Source of the DNA: Chamaecrista fasciculata
Taxonomy: Eukaryota > Streptophyta > Magnoliopsida > Fabales > Fabaceae
DNA: 64,000 nt
Direction: 5' to 3'
NCBI GenBank assembly: GCA_003254925.1
Contig: QANZ01041992.1
Span: forward strand, 107,459 to 171,458
Below the pieces are notes generated by a model. It saw only the letters and a list, made by a program, of their open reading frames with translations. It was not told the origin of the DNA and did not search any database. The translations under genes and the position numbers were made by a program. Shown in pieces: positions 1 through 12,848 of this stretch; positions within the stretch are counted from its first letter, which is position 1, and every line of letters starts with the position of its first letter.

Positions 1-240
1 GCCAAGAAAAGCTATTGATGAAAGGTACAAATGTAGTTTAGCTGATGTTAGCATCAAGGTTTGGATCTGTATAATCAATTTCGACTTTCCACTCTTGTCT
101 GTTCTTTCATGATGCATAAAAAACTCGTCATGTTAGATGCTAGATTGTCAACAAGTGTACGCAATGAGATTTGTGAGAAAGCTGTAAATGAGCCAGACAA
201 TGTGAGAGTGGAGAATTACGTTGTGGTAGAAGATGGTTGA
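1..240 (+). other. possible 3' end of a gene cut by the window edge
   Basis: The first 58 bases are open in one plus-strand frame and end at an AAG/GT that looks like a splice donor. A second open stretch ends at a TGA near 240. Two acceptor choices, near 127 and 138, give different frames, so the exon structure is undecided. I do not recognise the product. It could equally be non-coding. Confidence 0.2.
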
Positions 241-1958
241 AACCCACGAACTGGTATATTAATTTATCTGAGCAGAAGCCACTCTCTTGCTGCGTGTAAT
301 TACAAAAACAATTTTACCATGTTTAGTTTAATATTATCTGAATTTTAGAATTTCTTGTTTTTCTTGGGCTAAATTGCACAAATTCCTCCCTGAATTTAGT
401 TAAAAACTCCTTTAACTATGAATAATGACGTAAAATTCCTTGAACTTTTCATTGTGTAATATACTTGTTTTGTTGAGATTTTTATTTTAAAAAATCAATT
501 TTTTCATAATTTTATGGTTGTTGCATTTTATATTTATTCAAAATTAAAATTAATTTTTGTTGTAATTAATCAATCAAAAGTTTAAAGAATTTTTATCACT
601 TAAGTGTTTGTATGCATTTTAGCCTTTTACTTTCAAGCAGACATTAAGTGCATTGGTATCTTTGATTTTTTTTTTCTCTTGGTTAACTGAAGGCGCAAAG
701 TTCAAGCTACAGCAACTAACTTAGGATCGTAATATGCCAATCTTTTCTCAGCATAGGCTCCATTCTCCTAATGATGCCTTTCACTATGATTTTTTTAAGA
801 TTAACTCCCACGTGAGAGTCTATTTCCATTCACCCTTCTCATTGAAGGATGATCCCATTTTATATCTTGAACATTGAAGATTTGAAGTAGATATTATGAT
901 ATTTAATGGTAAAGTTGGTGTATCATTTGCCACAGAAAGCTAAAGGGGGCATTTATATAAAAATTCATAATTGAGTTATAGGAAATATATTACTATAGGG
1001 ATAATGTCGTAGACTAGTCTATTTAGATATCTAGTGTGTTAGATATAAACATATTGTATATTAATTAGCCCTCAAGATATTTACTAAACATCTCCTAAAT
1101 CCCCTCCTCAAAGAAGTGCGTTTCGCACTTTTCTGCCTTGGTATTGAGTCATTAAGGGCCTCCAATAAGAGCTTTATACCCTATCATTTTCTAACTTTTT
1201 TGTTTATGCTCAACTTAGCTATTTAAGGGCCTACTTGAGAGCCTTTTTTCTAATGACATTTGTAAATGGTATTAAGATGAGAAAATTGTATAAAAAATGA
1301 AAAATGAAAAAAGAAAATAAATTGTTGAAAAAGTTAGAATTTGCGCTGACATTTGTGTTGATGGACTTTTGTCAAATAGTATTTTTGATGTTTTTGCAAA
1401 TAGTTACCAAAATGTTAAATAGTTTTTTTTTTCAGAAAACTTTCTACCACTCACGAACATATAAATACTTAAATTAACTCAAACAAATTTTTAATAATAA
1501 ATAATATAAATCTTAAAATATTAATATTATTCAATTTACTTACTACAATTATTATATATTTCATTAAAAATTTATATCTCAACATCATTTTTAAATGAAA
1601 TGGAACGAGACTCATTCCACAACAGACCTTAAAGTATTAACTATTAAGCTCTTTATACTCTGGAGAACAGTCTTCCTTGTATTGGAGCTTGTAGAACATA
1701 AAGCATATCGAGCTTTGTAATTTATTTATAAGCAGACCTGTTTCTGAATTATTAGGAAATTGAAAAAGAAGATCAGTGTGGGTAGGGACAAGGGAGAAAT
1801 ATAAATGATGGATCAATAATACCAATAAGCTTTTCGTAAGAAGTAAAGATACACAAAACAAAATCAGTCCATACACCAGGAAAAAGTTTTTCCACCAAAA
1901 GCATTATGTTCAAAAATACCATTTTGAAAGTTAAATAAACAAGGATTTAACAAATTAA
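241..1958. other. AT-rich intergenic DNA
   Basis: No convincing gene, RNA or complete mobile element is visible here. The stretch is AT-rich with many short A and T runs, and it lies downstream of the minus-strand NPH3 gene. Short open frames near 1637-1876 look random in composition. Confidence 0.5.
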
Positions 1959-4568
1959 CTAGTCATGTCGTCGTACACCATTACCATGTTTTGGATGAAC
2001 CTTCTTCTTGTTGACACCACCACAAGTGCTTTCATTGATCCCACTAATGCATCCAAACTTCCTCTTCATCTTTTTCCACACACTAGCATTCTCATTCTCT
2101 TTCTCTTTCTCTTTCTCTTTCCCCACACCCCTATGAAGCATTTGGCATCTCTTAATCTCCTTCTTCATCATCTCACTCTCTCTCTCCAACTCCTTCACTT
2201 TCTTCTTCACCAACCCTATTTCTTCCCCTTCATCATCTTCTTCTTCAATGTCATCTTCTTCTTCCTCCTCCTCTTCATTCGTCTTCATTGCTATTTTATC
2301 TCTCAGATGCAACTGACCCACAAATAACACCTGCACCACCACCCTCAATGGCAGCCTTGAATTCTGAGCAGCATGCTGAAGAGCCTCACTGGACAAATTC
2401 TGGCAATCCAACACACTACACACTTGCTCTTTTTCTGCTTCTGTTAATCCCTTATGCTTCTCTAAGTACATATCTATGGCTCTGTATATCCCATCACACC
2501 CTCTTTTTGTCCCCAATGATGCCGCCACAGCTAAATCTGCTACGCCAACAAACTCTTCAATCCCCAAATTTATCTCATTATCTTTATCATCACCACCACT
2601 TGATGCCACAATTTGTCCCAAATATTCCTCCACGAGTTCAGCCACTCTTAGTAATCCAGAAGGGTCTGAACTATTGAAGCTCCTGTAGAAACTCTGTAAG
2701 ATTCTCTTCAAACACTGAACTTCCACATGGTGTTTTTTATCAACATCATCATCATGAGATGGTAGAATGAGAAGAGCCAAGTCATTCACTGATGCATCCT
2801 CTAATTGCTTCCCTACTTTGACTTCAAACCCGTTAATACAATCCACGGAAGCCTCGAGAATAATCGAGATTCGAAGCAGAGAGAACAATAAAGAACACGG
2901 AAAAACCCCTTCCTCCTTGGGAATGAGTCTCTCAATCGCCTCCACAATCTCCCTCACAGAGGTTTTTCTATAAGCAGACACCTTCTCCGTTGAGCCATTG
3001 AAAAAACAGGACGTCATCACCCATTTCTCAGTGTATTTCACAACCGAAGCCGCCACATACTTCGCCGGAATCTCGCCGCAGCGAATCATCGCCGAGATGA
3101 CCGGCTCGTAGATCTGTAAGGGCAAATCCGTCAATTCCTCCGCCTCGTGAATCGAAATCGGAACCACCGCCTCAACGAACAGCTTCCTCCTCGCCGGAAG
3201 AGGATCTGATGATGTGGCGTCGCCGAGGCGGCGAGGATTTTGGCGAGCTTTATCGACGAGAGAATCGACACAGGCATCGAACAAGCCGATCTGTTTGGCG
3301 AGACGGAGATTATTATGGGTAGTGACACTGCGTAAGGCTTTTAGGGTTTCGTCCCAATTAGGGAGGACGGAGATGTTGAAGAAGGAGATGAGCTTTGAGA
3401 TGAGATTGTTCGTGACGCGAGACTCGTCCATCTCGAGTTGGCACGCCAAGCATGCGAGCGGGACGACATTGTCGGTGGAGACGGTGATGTCGTAGCCATA
3501 GCAGAATCGGAGAACAAGCTCGAATGTCTCCGATGTCGCCGGGAGATTTCGGAGGAACGACGAGATAACGTCGTTTGAGGTCTTCTTCTCCAGTAAAGAG
3601 GCTACAATGGCGGATTTTGAAGCTAACACTTCCTGCACAATTCATGTAAATATGACTAGGGTTTATGAATTAAACCTTTCAAGCATTTCTAAAATCTTAC
3701 TTGTCAGAACAAAAAGATGCAACACATGCTTAGGGTTTATGAATTAACATGTTGAATTTTGTAAATATGACTAAAAAGTAGTGTAGATTTTCAGATTTTT
3801 CAGAAATAAATCAAGATTTTTCTAAAATGGATGACAGATACTTTAGTGAATTTTTAAACCAAAAGGCACTTCATTTTTCTTTCTTCCCGCTCGTTTTTTT
3901 TTTTTTTNTTCCCGCTCTTTTTTTTTTTTTGGATCTAACAATATTGAAGAATACACTAAATGCAGGGAGCTTCACAATCTTCAATTAGAGAGAATCCGTC
4001 TCCAGATTTGTAATAAACATGTCAAGTATTTCTGAAATTTTATTTGCTAAAACCAAACAATGGAACACAGACCTAGGGTTTATGAATTAAGATGCTGAAT
4101 TTTGTGTAAATTCTTCATTTCTAAAACCAAACAATGGAACACAGACCTATACACGTAATCTACATTTCTAAATTCTTCATAAATATTACTAAAACAAAAC
4201 AGTGCTTTCTGTTGAAATAGAAGCAACTTCAGAAACTTAAATAAATACATAATTTTAGACCAGCTGTTTCCAAATTTTTCCATTTTGTAGAGCAAATAAG
4301 GCATGGAAGAGTAAGATTGATTCCACCTAAACTCCAATAAACAAATTAGGGCAGATAGGATTAGAGTATCTCTTACATGGACTTCTGGATTTGATAAACT
4401 TGCAGGGTTGGAGAACCTGCAACATCAAAGATTAATTGAAGAAGGAAAGGAGAGACGGTGAAAATTTAGAACAAAAGATTAATGAAAAATTAAGAAAAGA
4501 AAAACAGAAAGTTATAATAGTTAATTAATTCACCTTGATGATATGTCAATCTTGTCTTTGTTGAACAT
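1959..4568 (-). CDS. BTB/POZ and NPH3 domain protein (three exons)
   Basis: Member of the plant NPH3/RPT2 family, whose members act as substrate adaptors of CUL3 ubiquitin ligases, often in light signalling at the plasma membrane. Proposed exons on the minus strand are 4534-4568, 4377-4416 and 1959-3632. All borders are GT/AG and the joined frame of 582 residues is open. Exon 3 starts after a CAG at 3633-3635; the GTG at 3636-3638 is intronic. Exon 3 gives the second half of a BTB domain (EVLASKSAIVASLL, then LRFCYGYDI), then the NPH3 domain with KYVAASVVKYTEKWV and the family signature running from LTEAEKEQVCSVLDCQNLS to LPLRVVVQVLF. The tail has an acidic Glu/Asp run and a Lys/Glu-rich coiled-coil region. 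The first BTB strands seem missing: the 25 residues of exons 1 and 2 do not look like them, so a microexon may be hidden in the 744-bp intron. The family is certain; the exact orthologue is not. Confidence 0.85.
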
Positions 4569-4977
4569 CTTCTTCTTCTTCTTCAAAAGTTGATCTAATT
4601 AAGCTTTAGATTACTCTATTCTTATTCAATGGAAAATAATTATGAGTTTTAAAATGAATAAAATTTTACTTTTATCAGTGATATTAGAATGATAATCAAG
4701 AAATAAACAATAATTAACTTTAGCTAGTTTAAATTTGAATAGTTCAATAGATTCTGAATCTTAACAACTTTTTAAATTTTTATCTAATATTAATTAAATA
4801 ATTATTTCTACCGTTAATATGTGCGAATGAAAACAAGAGGATACTTTTTAATTTTATTCATTGATTTTTGTTTTGTTAATATCATATATTACATTATTTT
4901 TATGACTGAAATATTATGACAAAATATTAGACCAATTTTTACCACAACACTTGCAAATTTGGATGGTATATATTTTT
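4569..4977. other. promoter region of the NPH3 gene
   Basis: AT-rich DNA between the proposed start codon of the NPH3 gene and a Mutator-like insertion. No clear TATA box could be fixed for the minus strand. Confidence 0.35.
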
Positions 4978-5474
4978 GTCAGTCATTTTGTTCTTAAATA
5001 TATGCCTTATGTTTATTTTGGTCCTTTATATTTCAAAACGTTTAAATTGATCCTAAATGTTGATAAAATGTTTCATTTTAATTCCAAACTATTGAATTTG
5101 GTCATAATTCTCTCGTCTCTCATTTCAAGTTCAAAAGACTTGTTAAGAGAAACTCCTAGATCTGAACTCGTCGCATTTGAATTTGAAACGAGAGAGATAT
5201 GATCAATTTTACTTGTTTGACCATGAAACGAGGGATCTACTTTTAGAATCGATTTGACATTGTTTGTTGACAGTTCCAAATAGATAGAGAAAGTACTTTT
5301 TGAGAACAATACGTAGTTCTAGACTCGTCACATTTGAACTTGAAACAAGTCATATTCAATAGTTTGGGACCAAAATGAAACATTTTGCCAACATTTAGGA
5401 TTGAACATTTTGAAACATAATGGACCAAAATGAATATTAGGGCATACATTTAGGACCAAAATGACCTTTTAACC
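4978..5474. mobile_element. Mutator-like MITE, family C (TTTGGTCCTAAATG arms)
   Basis: The two halves are inverted copies of each other. The left arm carries repeats of the type CATTTTGGTCCTAAATGT and the right arm their complement, ending CCTTTTAACC. It is flanked by a perfect 9-bp TSD, TATATTTTT, at 4969-4977 and 5475-5483; nine bases is the Mutator-like length. The left end looks eroded compared with the GGTTAAAGGG end of the copy at 47139. No transposase is encoded, so it is non-autonomous. Confidence 0.75.
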
Positions 5475-5699
5475 TATATTTTTTTACAAAACTAACAATT
5501 CAATCCCTAAAAAATAAAATACATAATTTAATTTTTGAAAGATTCAAATTATATATATTCATTAATCATTTTCATGAATTAAAGAGTATATTATATGATT
5601 CCTTTACAGTTTTACGGACTAAAATGCATATTTTAATTTTTTAAAGACATAATTATCAAATTGATGATTTTCCAAGGACCAAACTGTTAATTTATTTTG

Positions 5700-6106
5700 G
5701 AAACCCAGCCAAAACGGATATTTCTCGAGGAGGAAAGAAATCTGACACGTAGAGCAGAGAGTAAGTAAGAAGGATTAACGACCCGAAAAACCTCATCTCC
5801 AATGCATTAACGGCCTCCACTCATCCCTTCAGCTCCTGGTAATCTTTTTCCAAATCTTTCAGCTTTTCATTTCTCATATTTGTATTCATGCCTAATTTCA
5901 TAGTCACGCGATTCTTCTTCTGCTTCGGTCATATTAAAACTCAGTAGGGGTCTGAAATTTCATATGAACATGAGCTGCAAACCCATGTTAGGGACTGACC
6001 TATTTAAGTGTTCGTTGATGCATTCATTGAAATTTTTATTGAACAAAAATTAGGTTTGGGTTTAATTTGTCTGTGTATTTGTTCAATTGTGACAGTTTCT
6101 TCAGGG
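5700..6106 (+). promoter_or_regulatory. promoter and spliced 5' UTR of the DUF3007 gene
   Basis: An apparent donor (CTG/GTAATC) at 5828-5829 and an acceptor CAG at 6102-6104, two bases before the proposed ATG, suggest a 5' UTR intron of about 276 bp. The transcription start is not identifiable. This is inferred from splice-like signals only. Confidence 0.4.
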
Positions 6107-8397
6107 ATGGCCTCGATTCCTCATGGTAATGCAAATTGCCGCGTCTTATTAGGAAAAGGTGCAATTCCCTTTGTGGGTATTTCTGCTTTGCCTTTCTTGA
6201 AACCGGGAGCAACAGCTTATAGAGGAGGATTCAGGAAGGGTCAGTCACTGAACTAACTCGTTCTAGTCTAATATTTGTTGGATTTGTAAAGTTAGGAAGA
6301 AAAAAGGGGAATAATTTCTTTGAAATACTTGTGAAGCAGACTTGTGCTAAATAAATGAATGAGAAGGAATATAGCATATTATTAATTTCATACTCTAGCA
6401 GTATGCTTCATTTTTTGGATGTTGCAATATTCTCTGTATTTAGAGCATTATAGAATTTTTTTGGAAGAAACTGAACTTTCTGTTGTTGAAAATATTTAAT
6501 GACAGCCCAAAAAGGACTCCTACACTGTCTGTATATGTATTATACTTGGGATGTTAACTACGTTTGTGTGCTAATATCTTGTTGAAAAGTTCTATGATGT
6601 TTTCCTGGTGACTGTCTCCTTGTTAAATTAGCTTGAATGCTTAATTTAGAAATGATTAATTGTCTGTTGTTGGCCTCTGAATCGCAGCAATCTGTTGATC
6701 AAGTTGAAACATGACGACCTGCTATTCCTTGATTATCAATGGGAATAGCTCATCTTTCATATTAGCACTGTCTATATCTCTGACTGCCCCCCTTTTTATT
6801 AAACTGAAAATTTCAGGAACTATAATTTCTCAATGCTTATATGGAAGGAACAGCAATGCTTTATCAGAAAAGAGATTTTGTGGCAATTTTTCAAAGAATG
6901 TGGGCTTCTTTGTCCCAAGAAGTAGTGGTTCTTCAAACACTGGTGGCAGTGAGGATGTCCCACCTGATCAGACAGAGGCATGTATTCCAAACTACTAATG
7001 CAATGGTTCTTTCATTCGGTCTCCCATGGCTTTTGACTGAATATGTTACCATTTTTAGATGAATGAAAGTGAGCATAACTAACGTTTTTTGGTGGCTTCT
7101 CCGTGGCTCTAATCATTTCTGTAACAGAATTGCATTCTAATATTATCATTCTAATAACCCACTCTTGTCTAATATTACTGATAAGAAGATAAAGGACCAC
7201 TCATGAAATAAACAATATTTAACAGAATGGTCCTTTTTAATTTCCAACAGTGGTGAAATAATGGTATCATGTTCGTTGGTTGTAGAAAGAGGATCCATAG
7301 ATGGAGAATGAATGAATGAACACTAACTATCATTACCGCCTGGACATATCTGGTCGCTTGACCAACCTTTCCGTAATTTAACTAGTTATGTCCTTTGCAT
7401 GTTACAGAAGACACCCTTCGGATATACGAGAAAGGATGTTCTATTAATTGGACTAGGAGTTACTGTCCTTGGAATTGGCTTAAAAAGTGGTTTAGAGGTA
7501 CCTTACTTTCTGCTATGAAGCTATCAATTTGAATTTATTTCCCATCTCAGTTTATTTTGTTTTCTTTTTCATTCAACCCTAAAAAAACATTGCATTGTGC
7601 CTCCTTATCGATGTTTCCACCCTCAATTTGATGGATACAATACAGGCACTTATGCGTTTAGACTAAAACCAAAAATATTTTTCCAATATGATTTGCAGTT
7701 TGCAGGAGTGGATCCACTACAAGCAGGGAATGTGGTTCAGTTAGTATTGGTTCTGGGACTCACAATTGGATGGATCTCTACATATATCTTCAGAGTCTCA
7801 AACAAGGAGATGACATATGCTCAACAATTACGAGACTACGAAAAACAAGTGATGGAGGTAAATAATATGTTATGGCAGTTTTTCTTTCCTATTGATTTGC
7901 CAAAAGAACTGCAAGTGCATATCTGTATCTGCTAAGTTCTTTATCCAGTTGTACATTTTTCAAAGGGATTATGGCACAATTGTACCATGATATGCTACTT
8001 AAATTTTCTTCATTTATTGTTCTGTTTGTTGTTTCTCCCACAAGATTTTGAGCTAGGTTGCCTTTTATGGTTAGATCTTCATCTTGGATGTTTTCAAACT
8101 CCTGCTCTTTGGGCATAAATTGTGACATTCCATTCATTATTGTGGAAAATTGTGTCACATTCTCTTCAATGTATATTCATTTTAAGACAACAGAAATTAT
8201 ACGAATTTGGATCAGAGTACCAGAGTCTATCTTTGTATCGTTATGACTGAAGATTGAATGAATGTGATTGTTTCATGTGGCCCTTTCTGAATCTGCAGAA
8301 GCGGCTAGAGGGCCTAACGGAAGCCGAGCTGCAAGCACTGCTTGAACAAGTTGAGGAAGAAAAGCGACGCCTTGCTAGTGGTGAGCAGCTGAATTGA
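6107..8397 (+). CDS. DUF3007-type two-span membrane protein, probably plastid
   Basis: Proposed exons are 6107-6239, 6817-6977, 7408-7497, 7699-7857 and 8299-8397, giving 213 residues. Residues 1-98 look like a transit peptide plus a Ser/Gly-rich linker. The conserved core begins KTPFGYTRKDVLLIG in exon 3, with a membrane span at about 109-124. A second span lies at about 138-160 (NVVQLVLVLGLTIGWISTY), followed by a charged, probably helical tail with LTEAELQALLEQVEEEKRR. This order matches DUF3007, a family shared by cyanobacteria and plants and therefore expected in chloroplasts; its function is not known to me. All frames join without a stop. The exon 2 donor must be GC rather than GT (GAG/GCATGT at 6975-6980) to keep the frame. 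The start is the first ATG after the 5' UTR acceptor. Confidence 0.8.
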
Positions 8398-10069
8398 TCA
8401 CACACCTATTTTGTGTATATAAAAGACTTAAGTTTTTCCACAGCAATTGGAGCATAAACTTTAGAGTAATCCTATTTTTAATCCTTGAATTTGTTCTTTT
8501 TGATTCGTGACTTTTTAAAATGTTAACTATTTAGCTCCTAAAACATTATATGAGGAGACTTATAGTTTATGTTTGTAAAAAAATTAGAGATAAAAAGTTT
8601 TTTTTTTAATATCCTGGGAATAAAGCATAATTTTAGGACAAGTTTAAAGACTGAAAATTAAGTTTTCTTGAAATTCTAAGTTGTTCAAGAGATTTGGCTA
8701 TGGCTGTTTCACCTACTCTCACACCAAAAAGGATCACACTCCAAAACCCATTTCATAGTGATCCACTGATCCTCACAATCCCACCCTATGTAGAGTTGGA
8801 ATGATAAAATGGTTGGGTTTGAGTTGGGTCAAAAATGGGTTGATCATGACTTATAAAATAAGGGTTGAAATCAACTCAGTTCATGAACACATATTAAAAA
8901 TATTTTAATGTGATTTAATTAATTTAATAAATAAATTATTAATTATCTAATATTTAAAATTGTATATTAATTTAATTAAATAAATTAATATATTAATTTA
9001 AAAAATGTTATAACAATTCAAATTTAATAAAATTGTTATTTATTTTTCATAATTTAAAAGGAAAATATGAAATCGATGAGAGAACTACATGTGAAAACAA
9101 GTTTTAAAACAATTTATTCATATTTCTTAATTTTTTGTTATCAGTTTTTTTAAAAAATCATCTTTTTTCCTTTTATATTAAAAAGTATATTCTTAAAAAT
9201 AATTATAACAATTTGTTAAAAAAAACTGTAAAAGTAAAAACAGAATGGAATAAATAAGATATTGATTAACACCTTTTTTTTAACCAACAGAAAGAGATCG
9301 GGTGAGGGGAGTGAAAACTGAAAAGTGAAGATACAATGACAACTACGTAATAATATTTTTTTTCTCCAAGTTACGTGGAGTAAACTCATCTAAATTACGA
9401 GTATTCGAGTAACATCAGCTAAATTTCTAAAGCGTGTTATTGAATTGAACTAAATACAATTCTTCATAGTTCATATTTATTATTACACAAAGTACGTAGT
9501 TAATGACGTTTGATGGAACAAGATAATAATAAATTATTCGCTACTTTCAGTTATTTAATTATAATTCTCTCCCATTGACAATTTATAATAGAATTAAAAA
9601 TCAAAATTTGTGCCATCCAAATACACGTCAATATCACTAAGAGCCACCTCATACATACATACAAGTAGCCCTGGCAAATCATAGGATTCTCCTACTCACA
9701 TCTTACGCCAAATTCCAACAGAGAATAAATTTAAAAATACTGCACAAGCCCATTAGACAGACACAAGAGTACAAAACTTGATCTGTAAGCCAAAAAGGAA
9801 CCTATAATCCACAAAAACAAGATTAAAAACCTCATCTTGCCAAGTCATTTCACACTGTACAATGATTTTAAAATTTAAAGGCAAAAAAAAAGAGAAAATA
9901 TACTAATGTACTAAAGTAATATACTAATATATATAGTCACTATTGCTATTAGCTTCCTTCCCAAAAGTGGTTAGTTTATAAACGACAAGATGCCGTAAAA
10001 ACGACGGATTAATCCACAAAATCCATTACCATTAGCATGTTAGTGCACCAAACGACAGACACCTGAATC
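8398..10069. other. intergenic DNA between convergent genes
   Basis: Lies between the 3' ends of the DUF3007 and DUF1005 genes. Very AT-rich from about 8880 to 9260. No gene or well-bounded repeat was seen. Confidence 0.5.
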
Positions 10070-11542
10070 TTACTGCCTCAACTCCTTTCGGAGCTTCTGT
10101 GAGAACAATTTGCACGCGTCCATACTCAAATCCATGGCGGCGGCGAGAGCCACGAAGGCGGCGGCGTCCTCCGTGCAAGTCACGTGCTGCACTCCGACCT
10201 CCACCTCCGGCTGACTACACTTCCCTTCGCCGTCCACCGTCGCCGACATCACAAATCCTTTATATAGCATTTGCTGCTCCAACCCAAAGTCCGACCCGGA
10301 CCCGGAACCTGATCTCGACCCGGAACTCAGGTCCCAGCTCCCGCTCGGACTGTTCATTGGTGTGACTCCGGATGTGACGTCGACGGTGAATTTCCCGCCA
10401 TGTTGTGAGCTGATGGCGGAGGAGGCAAGCGTCACCGGCGACGCGACGGTCGGGAGGATTTGGAACCGGTAACCGACGGTGCTGCTGTTATGTTCGCGCC
10501 AGGCTTCCAGGCGGCCCCACGGCTTCCACGTGCCGTCGCCTCCTGGCCGGAGAATGAGCCGATTCGACCGGCAGACTCGGTGCGATCCCGGCGAGGGAAC
10601 GAATGGAGTTACCATCGAAGCCGCCGCTACCGGTGAGCCGGACAAATCGTGCACCGTGATCGACCATCCTTTTCTCTCCGCCGAATGATCTTTCTGAGAA
10701 TTCAGTGAAGAAGGCAACCAGCTTTTTGAATTGCTTGGCTCTAGCATACACGACCTGCAAAAGATTCATTCATAAATCAGAACGCAATCGAATTAATTTT
10801 CTCATCGCCAAATTCAATTTCATTATACCTAATTCCTATCTTGAAAACTAACAATGACGATTCGACGAAGGAACTAACGAACAAAAATAGAAAACCAGAG
10901 AATTAAATTAACTCACCTAGACGCCACATTCCGATCTCTGAAACCGAATTTGCAAGTAAAAACAGGTTGCCTCACATTCCCTTGGATTTGAAACACCTGA
11001 GGGCTACACTCTGGTTCGCCATCGAACCGGAACACAAATCTCGGGTCGGGTTCAGCGCGAACCGTCAAATGCATCAAATTCCCCGCCGACGACGACGACG
11101 ATCCCCTGTTCTTCGCGCCAATCGCGATCCAACCGTTCTGAAACATACACGATCGAGACTCCGCCATGGTCAGATCCAACGGAACCGAGATTTTCCCCAA
11201 TAGCTTCGCGTTATCGAACGCGCACGACGTCGTTCTGCGACGCCGGTAAACAGAAACCTTCAAAACAGGATTCCTCGACGCTCTGAGTAGTTTCTCTATC
11301 TGCGGCTTGCTCAAATCGAAGCATGCAGCGACGGAGTGAGGGTACGTCTCGGCGTTGAACGAGATTACAGGGACACCGGCAAAATGATAACGACGGTGAG
11401 AATCGCAGTCCTTGAGTTGAATCCGGCAGAAGTATGGGGAACCTGAAGGGTGAAGTTCGCCGGAGAAAGAAGGCGCAGAAGTCGCCGGAGATTTGACGGC
11501 GAGATTTCCGACGAGGATCCGAACGAAAGGACACGGATCCAT
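10070..11542 (-). CDS. DUF1005 family protein (two exons)
   Basis: Plant-specific DUF1005 protein of 436 residues, of unknown biochemical role. Exon 1 is 10917-11542 and exon 2 is 10070-10754, joined in frame across a GT/AG intron of 162 bp. The start ATG at 11542 gives MDPCPFVRILVGNLAVK, the usual start of the family. Visible landmarks are YFCRIQLKDCD, a Ser-rich linker, VFRFDGEPECSPQVFQIQGN with QPVFTCKF at the end of exon 1, then GWSITVHDLSGSPVAAASMVTPFVPSPG and WGRLEAWRE in exon 2. A Gly/Ser repeat lies near GSRSGSGSGSDFG, and the end is AAAFVALAAAMDLSMDACKLFSQKLR. The length and order match complete family members, and no lesion is visible. The GC content is clearly higher than the flanks, as expected of coding DNA. 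Confidence 0.9.
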
Positions 11543-11714
11543 CTTAGGATTGAGTGATGAAGCGATTCTATTGCAGTTATTCAGCGAAGTGGGAAGACTG
11601 AAGAGTATAAAAACTGAATGTGACAACCTGTAACTAGTTGGAACTTTTTTTATTTTTTATTTTTTTAATTTTCAGTTTAAGTTTTTTCTTTTGTTTTTAG
11701 GTGGTGTGGGGATT
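11543..11714 (-). promoter_or_regulatory. upstream region of the DUF1005 gene
   Basis: Short T-rich region directly upstream of the minus-strand start codon. No TATA box was placed with confidence. Confidence 0.25.
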
Positions 11715-12190
11715 GGGTATATGATTGATCGTTTGAGTTTGTATTTTCTTGAATTTGTTATTAAAAAAATAAATATTCATTCTTTTTTATTTATTTATTT
11801 ATTTAAAGTTTGTATTTTCTTGTAAAGAAACGTTGTAATTATGTCTCAAGTACTCAGTATTGTCCAAAGTGCACGTAATTCCCTGCATTCGAATCATCCT
11901 GATTGGCAAACAAATCTCCTTTTAGGATTTGAAACAATTCCTATTTTTGGTTCCCACCGAATTAGGCTAATTTGACACTTGACTGTAACATGTGTCAATT
12001 TCAATTTATTTTGATTCACTCTTAGATAATTCAAAATTTATATCATTCAATTGCGTTAAAAATTACTTTTTACAGAATTTTAAAATATTTAGAATTGAAG
12101 AACATAACCTCTAAAATTAGATTTCTTGGCATGCCATTACTCTTTCCTTGTTATTGATAAAAACACACTCTTGATAGGTAACATTGAAAA
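11715..12190. repeat. segmental duplication A, copy 1
   Basis: Closely matches 25425-25527 plus 26158-26541, including the shared landmarks AAAGTTTGTATTTTCTTGTA, GTACTCAGTATTGTCCAAAG and GGCATGCCATTACTCTTTCC. Copy 1 lacks the family C element found in copy 2, so it is the empty-site version. No coding sequence is evident. Confidence 0.75.
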
Positions 12191-12848
12191 TCTTTGAAGA
12201 AAATTTTATTTTATGGTAAGAATATCTATGGTTTTTCAAAATGATGGTCAACTTTAATATTTTGACCAGTGATCATTTTTTTTGATGAAGAAATATGGTA
12301 AGAATTGACATAATATATACATATATATATAGGCGGCCTGAGCCACTAAATTTTGACAATCTTGTTTTAATTAATTTATCAAATTATCAAACCTTCAAAT
12401 TAATTTCTAAACCACAACGGGCTGACTTGAACCCTTTAAATTTAAATGTTGAAATCGAAAATATTAATCAAACTATAATTTAAATCCTACACCTTAAGCG
12501 TAAACAATAACAACTTGAAACTTCAAAGGTAAATCTTGAAACAGAAACAGCTATACCCTGACTAGAGGCCAGCTAAATCGTATATATCTTAAATATATTT
12601 GTGTATATATATACTTAATTTAAGTTATTCAACAGATATATTTTAAACTCATATAACCTTAGATTCTATCTTATATAAATAAAAAAAAAACATATTAAAC
12701 AAAACAATTATGTCAGAGAGAGTTAAAATTTTTAAAAGCTTTCATTTTTTCCAAAGATTGAAAATATGAAAAAAAAAATCCACACTTGATTTAAAAAATA
12801 TAGAAAGGTAAAAAATTTTATAAATTATTTAAATTTCCTTATATTATT
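12191..12848. other. AT-rich intergenic DNA
   Basis: No gene or defined repeat is seen. It contains a short AT dinucleotide run near 12320 and another near 12605. Confidence 0.45.

Noticed and set aside
1965..3495. Plus-strand frames of up to 129 codons
   Set aside because: They lie antisense to NPH3 exon 3 and have low-complexity Phe/Leu or Ser/Thr content.
3636..3638. GTG as start codon of the NPH3 protein
   Set aside because: This GTG lies in the intron, just before a CAG acceptor, and upstream exons join in frame.
7597..7935. 112-codon frame as a separate gene
   Set aside because: It is exon 4 of the DUF3007 gene extended into introns on both sides.
10099..10688. Plus-strand open frames opposite the DUF1005 gene
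   Set aside because: Antisense shadows of a well-supported gene in GC-rich coding DNA; composition is Arg/Pro-rich without domains.
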